Shown here: piece by piece, positions 5,754 through 6,149 of the stretch
How the letters are laid out: every line of letters begins with the position of its first letter
Numbering within the stretch: the first letter of the stretch is position 1
Assembly (NCBI GenBank): GCA_018400545.1
Contig: JAGYLT010000148.1
Span: 1-6,149, forward strand
Direction: 5' to 3'
Length of the DNA: 6,149 nucleotides
Origin: Bacteroidales bacterium
GTDB lineage: Bacteria; Bacteroidota; Bacteroidia; Bacteroidales; 4484-276
Notes under the pieces: model-generated
Databases searched by the model: none
Told to the model about the DNA's origin: nothing
What the model saw: the letters and a program-made list of their open reading frames with translations, nothing else
Program-made: the position numbers and the translations under genes

Positions 5754-6149
5754 ATGCTCAGTAGAAGGCACTTACGCATCAAGGCACTCCAGGCACTTTA
5801 CAGTTATTTTTTGAGTAATGATGTTGACCTGGCCATCGGAGAAAAAAATATGATTAAAAGTACCGGCCGGATCTACGAACTTGTGATGTGGCAAATCGGT
5901 TTTTTGTTGCAGGTATTAAAGTTTTCCGCAAAGCGATTAGAAGAAAACAAGAAAAAGTTTTATCCTACCGATGAAGATCTGAATCCAAGCACCAAATTTA
6001 TTGACAATCTGGTTGCAGAAAAAATGCGCACCAATAAGGATTTCATCAGAAAAACAAACGCCTACAAAGTTGACTGGCATGATGAAACCGAGATGGTGAG
6101 GAAGGTTTACAACGAATTCAGACAGAGTGACCCGTTCAAAAAGTATATG
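5754..6149 (+). CDS. nusB: Transcription antitermination factor NusB, N-terminal part (runs off window)
   Basis: NusB joins NusE (ribosomal protein S10) on boxA RNA to support antitermination, especially of rRNA operons. The frame is open to the window end, giving 132 residues. The start MLSRRHLRIKALQALYSYF corresponds to the first helix of the NusB fold (the RR-x-x-R-x-x-A-L-Q-A-L-Y pattern). The following part, with GEKNMIKSTGRIYEL (28-42), EENKKKFYPTDEDLNPSTKF (65-84) and SDPFKKYM at the edge, matches the longer Bacteroidetes NusB of about 300 residues, which has a large insertion compared with the roughly 140-residue E. coli protein. The rest of the NusB core must lie beyond the window. 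The frame continues upstream to 5631 with ATGs at 5676 and 5682, but the family start at 5754 and the promoter motif at 5707-5714 favour the shorter form. It is divergent from the PUR gene. Confidence 0.9.
   Translation, partial: MLSRRHLRIKALQALYSYFLSNDVDLAIGEKNMIKSTGRIYELVMWQIGFLLQVLKFSAKRLEENKKKFYPTDEDLNPSTKFIDNLVAEKMRTNKDFIRKTNAYKVDWHDETEMVRKVYNEFRQSDPFKKYM

Noticed and set aside
5747..5754. TAAATTTG on the minus strand as a second promoter for the PUR gene
   Set aside because: It matches TAnnTTTG but lies over 260 bases from the gene and overlaps the nusB start; the element at 5514-5521 is much better placed.

Overview
The window looks like a stretch of chromosome from a member of the Bacteroidetes (Bacteroidota). 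The evidence is the gene order parA-parB-DUF5683-dapB-lepB, a PUR-alpha-like DUF3276 protein, a signal peptidase I with a DUF5684-like membrane domain in front of it, a NusB of the Bacteroidetes type, and three copies of the phylum's -7 promoter element (TAnnTTTG). A placement below phylum is not supportable from what is visible. Nothing suggests a mobile element, a CRISPR array, an RNA gene or recent transfer.

Layout from left to right. Positions 1-16 may hold the first codons of a minus-strand gene leaving the window, preceded by a short intergenic region with a nested inverted repeat (53-120). From 4861 down to 139 five minus-strand genes form a probable operon, transcribed right to left: parA (soj), parB (spo0J, overlapping parA by 17 bases), a DUF5683 envelope protein, dapB (5 bases after DUF5683) and lepB (67 bases after dapB). 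A promoter motif lies just upstream of parA. To the right, a separate minus-strand gene for a PUR/DUF3276 nucleic-acid-binding protein (5036-5482) has its own promoter motif and a clear intrinsic terminator. The plus-strand nusB gene (from 5754) starts after another promoter motif and runs off the right edge.

Together the operon joins chromosome segregation (ParA/ParB), diaminopimelate/lysine synthesis for peptidoglycan (DapB), secretory protein maturation (LepB) and one uncharacterised exported or membrane protein (DUF5683). This arrangement recurs in Bacteroidetes and is best read as a conserved housekeeping cluster for growth and envelope biogenesis. The PUR protein and NusB are both nucleic-acid-binding factors and are divergently transcribed. 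I found no previously undescribed system. The items most worth a second look are the DUF5683 gene, the structured 3' regions after lepB and after the PUR gene, and the promoter set.
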